Part shown: positions 63,956 through 64,000 of the stretch, one piece after another
Position numbering within the stretch: the stretch's first letter is position 1
Layout: each line of letters begins with the position of its first letter
Assembly: GCA_036365455.1 (NCBI GenBank)
Contig: JAWQUS010000004.1
Location: 1,991,501-2,055,500 of the forward strand
Reading direction: 5' to 3'
Length of the DNA: 64,000 nt
Source of the DNA: Macrosoma leucophasiata
Lineage: Eukaryota; Arthropoda; Insecta; Lepidoptera; Hedylidae
Notes under the pieces: model-generated
What the model saw: the letters and a program-made list of their open reading frames with translations, nothing else
Databases searched by the model: none
Told to the model about the DNA's origin: nothing
Translations under genes and position numbers: made by a program

Positions 63956-64000
63956 CCAACGGTTAGGCAAAGGTTACGCAGAACATCTAGGTATTTAGGT

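Overview
This window looks like a transposable-element-dense stretch of an AT-rich insect genome, almost certainly Lepidoptera. The reasons are the mix of element families: RTE-type and jockey/CR1-type LINEs with short tandem-repeat tails, a gypsy-group errantivirus with an env gene, a mariner relic, a degenerate hAT element, many MITEs and several high-copy SINE-like families. There is no prokaryotic gene organisation. Only one short stretch (61067-61174) looks like host coding sequence: a putative exon with a signal peptide, flanked by splice-site-like sequence.

Layout. 1-25.4 kb is a mosaic of short repeats. It holds SINE-like families A (about 280 bp, A-rich tail) and B (tRNA-derived, about 300 bp), a 5S-rRNA-like SINE family D, a tRNA-bearing repeat T, a Tc1-type MITE next to a hAT relic with a perfect 8-bp target duplication (3.5-5.1 kb), a TTAA-flanked MITE (6.8-7.4 kb), a 730-bp-arm inverted repeat (11.1-14.3 kb) and several 3' fragments of RTE LINEs. 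25.8-28.8 kb is a near-full-length RTE LINE with an uninterrupted endonuclease/reverse transcriptase frame and matching 12-bp target duplications. 29-36.5 kb holds foldback repeats and a rearranged tandem block built around three to four tRNA-like modules. 36.5-37.8 kb is a dead mariner. 38.7-39.84 kb is a GC-rich minisatellite with a 15-bp period.

42.24-52.4 kb is a three-layer nest. A promoter-bearing repeat (H) was split by an errantivirus-like provirus (gag, pol, env on the minus strand; two 302-bp LTRs that look identical by eye). Its pol was then split by a 5'-truncated jockey/CR1-type LINE in the opposite orientation. An unoccupied paralogue of the provirus target lies at 54.44-54.78 kb. 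52.5-64 kb returns to mosaic repeats, two more LINE remnants (59.6-60.0 and 62.07-63.34 kb) and the candidate host exon.

How the parts interact. The RTE LINE at 25.8 kb and SINE family B end in nearly the same short sequence followed by short tandem repeats, which suggests the LINE machinery mobilises the SINE. The T repeat appears as an inverted dimer and as a head-to-tail dimer, each flanked by a single target duplication, as if multimeric RNAs were retroposed as one unit. All identifications are by eye from motifs; no database search was run, and family names beyond superfamily level are inference.
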